A model generated the notes under the pieces. That model saw nothing but the letters and a program-made list of their open reading frames with translations, searched no databases and was not told the DNA's origin. Source: Pseudolabrys sp. (GTDB lineage: Bacteria > Pseudomonadota > Alphaproteobacteria > Rhizobiales > Xanthobacteraceae). From it: 43,734 nt of DNA. A program made the translations under genes and the position numbers. This document shows positions 42,048-43,734 of the stretch, piece by piece. Position 1 is the first letter of the stretch. Each line of letters starts with the position of its first letter. Where the stretch lies: assembly GCA_025929185.1 (NCBI GenBank), contig JAICMO010000006.1, positions 1 to 43,734 of the forward strand. Direction: 5' to 3'.

Positions 42048-43319
42048 ATGAGCACGGAAAGCCGCCAGAAAGTGCTGAAGCAGATCGACAGCACGAAGGA
42101 GAAGTCGATCAAGTTTCTCCAGCAGATGATCGCGATCCCGAGCGTCACCGGCGACGAGGGCAACATCCAAAAATTCCTCGCCGACTACCTCACCAAGATG
42201 GGACTCGAGGTCGATATGTGGGAGAGCAACTGGGAGAAGCTCAAGAAGCATCCCGGCTATATTCCGGTCGATCGCGGTTACGAAGGCCGTCCGAACATTG
42301 TCGCGACCTGGAAGGGCGCCGGCGGCGGGCGCTCGCTGCTGTTCAACGGCCACACCGACGTTATTCCAGTCGGAAACGGCGAAGGCTGGAGCGACGATCC
42401 GTGGTCGGCGTCGATCAAGGACGGCCGCATCTACGGCCGCGGTTCGTGCGACATGAAGAGCGGGGTGGCCAGCCACATCATGGCGGTCGAGAACATGATG
42501 GCGGCCGGGCTCAAGCCGAAGGGCGACGTTTATATCGATATCGTCATCGACGAGGAAGTGAGCGGCCACGGGACGCTCGACACGGTGATACGCGGCTACA
42601 GGGCGGACGCCGGCATTTCCGGTGAAACGAGCGGGCTCGCGGTGCAGCCGGCGTGCATCGGCCGCATCTGGTTCGAGATCGAGATTCAGGGCAAGGCAGC
42701 GGGGATCCAGCGGCGTTATCAGGGCGTAAGCGGCATCGAGCTTGGCTACAAGATCACCAAGGCGGTGGCGGCGCTTGAAGAAAAGCGCGTCGCGACGGTG
42801 AAGCATCCGCTCTATCCGAAGCTGATCGATGCGATTCCGTGCATGATCGGCGCATTCCACGCCGGCAATTTCCCGAGCTCGTTTGCGGCGACGTGCCTGC
42901 TCAAGGGCAGCATGGCGACTGTGCCGGGTGAGGATCATGAGGGCGTGAAGCGCAGCCTCGTCGAGCACATCGCGCGCGTTGCGGCGGACGATCCATGGAT
43001 GAGGGATCATCCGCCGAAGGTGCGGTTTGTCGGCTACGATGCGCAAGCATCCGAAATTCCGCGCGATCACCAGATCGTCCAAGTCGTTGCCAAAAACTAC
43101 AAGGAGATCACCGGCAAGGAGCCGGAGATCAGCGGGCGGCAAGGTGCAGCCGATACGCGCTTCCTCAACCTCTACGGCAACACGCCGACGGTCATCTTTG
43201 GACCTGGCTCAACGGCCGTCATGCACTCGGATGACGAATACGTGGGCATCGACGACTACCAGACCGCGATAAAAGTGATGGCGCTCAGCATCTGCGATTG
43301 GTGTGGCGTCGCCGGCTGA
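42048..43319 (+). CDS. M20-family metal-dependent deacylase/peptidase (ArgE/DapE/ACY1 group)
   Basis: The 423-residue protein has the dinuclear metal site of M20 hydrolases: H102 and D104 (FNGHTDVIPVG), D135 (GRGSCDMKSG), general base E169 and E170 (DEEVSGHG), E193 (SGETSG) and H393 (AVMHSDDEYV). Such enzymes cleave an amide in N-acyl amino acids, dipeptides or carbamoyl compounds. The lid-domain His usually present in the GKxAHxS-type motif is absent; the matching segment reads GKAAGIQRRYQG. GGAAGGA lies about 6 nt before the ATG. It follows the Mo-hydroxylase genes by 30 nt and is probably co-transcribed, so its substrate is likely an acylated or amide compound handled by the same pathway. 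Confidence 0.92.
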   Translation: MSTESRQKVLKQIDSTKEKSIKFLQQMIAIPSVTGDEGNIQKFLADYLTKMGLEVDMWESNWEKLKKHPGYIPVDRGYEGRPNIVATWKGAGGGRSLLFNGHTDVIPVGNGEGWSDDPWSASIKDGRIYGRGSCDMKSGVASHIMAVENMMAAGLKPKGDVYIDIVIDEEVSGHGTLDTVIRGYRADAGISGETSGLAVQPACIGRIWFEIEIQGKAAGIQRRYQGVSGIELGYKITKAVAALEEKRVATVKHPLYPKLIDAIPCMIGAFHAGNFPSSFAATCLLKGSMATVPGEDHEGVKRSLVEHIARVAADDPWMRDHPPKVRFVGYDAQASEIPRDHQIVQVVAKNYKEITGKEPEISGRQGAADTRFLNLYGNTPTVIFGPGSTAVMHSDDEYVGIDDYQTAIKVMALSICDWCGVAG

Positions 43320-43337
43320 ATCAGGCAAGATATTGTG

Positions 43338-43353
43338 TTACTAAACATAGTAC
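43338..43353. promoter_or_regulatory. Third, weaker operator-like palindrome
   Basis: TTACTAAACATAGTAC contains the perfect inverted repeat TACTA-AACA-TAGTA (43339-43352) and matches the 33934 palindrome at 11 of 16 positions, including CTAAAC and TAG. It lies 37 nt before the F420-reductase-like start. Confidence 0.35.
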
Positions 43354-43390
43354 CTTAGGCTTGGCGCCCGCCGTCGCGGAGTTGAAACAT

Positions 43391-43734
43391 ATGGAAAGCG
43401 GCAAGCCGATTATCGCTGTGATCGGCGGGACAGGCGATCTCGGGTCCGGCCTTGCCCGGTTGTGGGCGGCCGCAGGTTATCGCGTGTTACTCGGCTCGCG
43501 CGATAAGCAGAAAGCCGCAGCGGCTGCACGAGAAATATCGGCGCAAATTGGAGCCGATGTTCGCGGCGACGATAACCTAAGCGCCGCCAAAGTCGCGGAA
43601 GTGGTCGTGCTTTGCGTGCCTTATTCCAATCACGATGCAATTGTCGACGACATCAAGCCGGCGATGACCGGCAAGGTGCTGGTCGACGCGGTGGTGCCAT
43701 TGGCGCCGCCGAAGGTCGCGGTCGTGCAACTGCC
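43391..43734 (+). CDS. F420-dependent NADP reductase-like protein (FNO/NpdG family), 3' end missing
   Basis: The frame starts at an ATG at 43391 and runs off the window after 114 codons (a full protein is about 200-230). The N-terminus IAVIGGTGDLGSGLARLWAA is the Rossmann NADP-binding signature of NADPH:F420 reductases, followed by VLLGSRDKQKA, VVVLCVPYSNHDAIV and VLVDAVVPLAPPK, all in the expected order. Some F420-independent dehydrogenases share this fold, so use of F420 is not proven. It is 71 nt after the M20 gene, with its own operator-like palindrome. Confidence 0.85.
   Translation, partial: MESGKPIIAVIGGTGDLGSGLARLWAAAGYRVLLGSRDKQKAAAAAREISAQIGADVRGDDNLSAAKVAEVVVLCVPYSNHDAIVDDIKPAMTGKVLVDAVVPLAPPKVAVVQL

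Noticed and set aside
41553-43142. 529-codon minus-strand open frame
   Set aside because: Antisense to the Fe-S/CoxG fusion and the M20 gene; the composition is typical of a GC-rich shadow.

Overview
The window looks like chromosomal DNA of a high-GC alphaproteobacterium, most likely Hyphomicrobiales/Rhizobiales (Bradyrhizobiaceae or Xanthobacteraceae-like). The reasons are the ldtR-ldtP pair, a HemB without zinc cysteines, the order ubiquinol-cytochrome c chaperone / DUF177 / plsX / fabH / ihfA / merR, the CheB-CheR-HWE kinase hybrid, and many ATGA/GTGA start-stop overlaps. No rRNA, tRNA, CRISPR array, integrase, transposase or phage gene was recognised.

Positions 1-29,570 are mainly housekeeping. 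On the minus strand lie the N-terminal part of a molybdenum hydroxylase large subunit (cut by the window edge), hemB and a Rieske-FAD oxidoreductase. On the plus strand follow a valine-catabolism operon (isobutyryl-CoA dehydrogenase-like, 3-hydroxyisobutyryl-CoA hydrolase, a small membrane protein, mmsB), ldtR and the Tat-exported L,D-transpeptidase ldtP, then glyA-nrdR-ribD-ribE-ribH-nusB-thiL, an FMN-dependent 2-hydroxy-acid oxidase, an MFS transporter and the proton-pumping pyrophosphatase hppA. A 453-nt gene-free stretch with several inverted repeats precedes a large CheB/CheR/PAS/HWE histidine kinase and its single-domain response regulator. After these come bamE (minus), the ubiquinol-cytochrome c chaperone, DUF177, plsX, fabH, ihfA and a MerR regulator.

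Positions 29,616-43,734 are an accessory catabolic and transport region and the most interesting part. A minus-strand operon encodes a UbiD-family decarboxylase, an NMT1/THI5-like periplasmic binding protein, an ABC ATPase and a permease. A divergent plus-strand set encodes a second UbiD-family protein, a translationally coupled 65-residue protein of unknown function and a second, closely similar binding protein. Then come a GntR/UTRA regulator, a three-gene molybdenum hydroxylase whose 2Fe-2S subunit is fused to a CoxG-like domain, an M20-family metal hydrolase and the start of an F420-dependent NADP reductase-like gene. A palindrome, ATCCTAA-N2-TTAGGAT, occurs just upstream of the second UbiD gene and, with one change, upstream of the hydroxylase operon; a weaker relative lies before the F420-reductase-like gene. 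This suggests one regulon, perhaps controlled by the GntR protein. My inference is that the region imports an aromatic or heteroaromatic acid (or an acylated derivative), hydroxylates it with the Mo enzyme and decarboxylates it with prFMN-dependent UbiD enzymes. The substrate cannot be read from the sequence. No UbiX (prFMN synthase) is present in the window.
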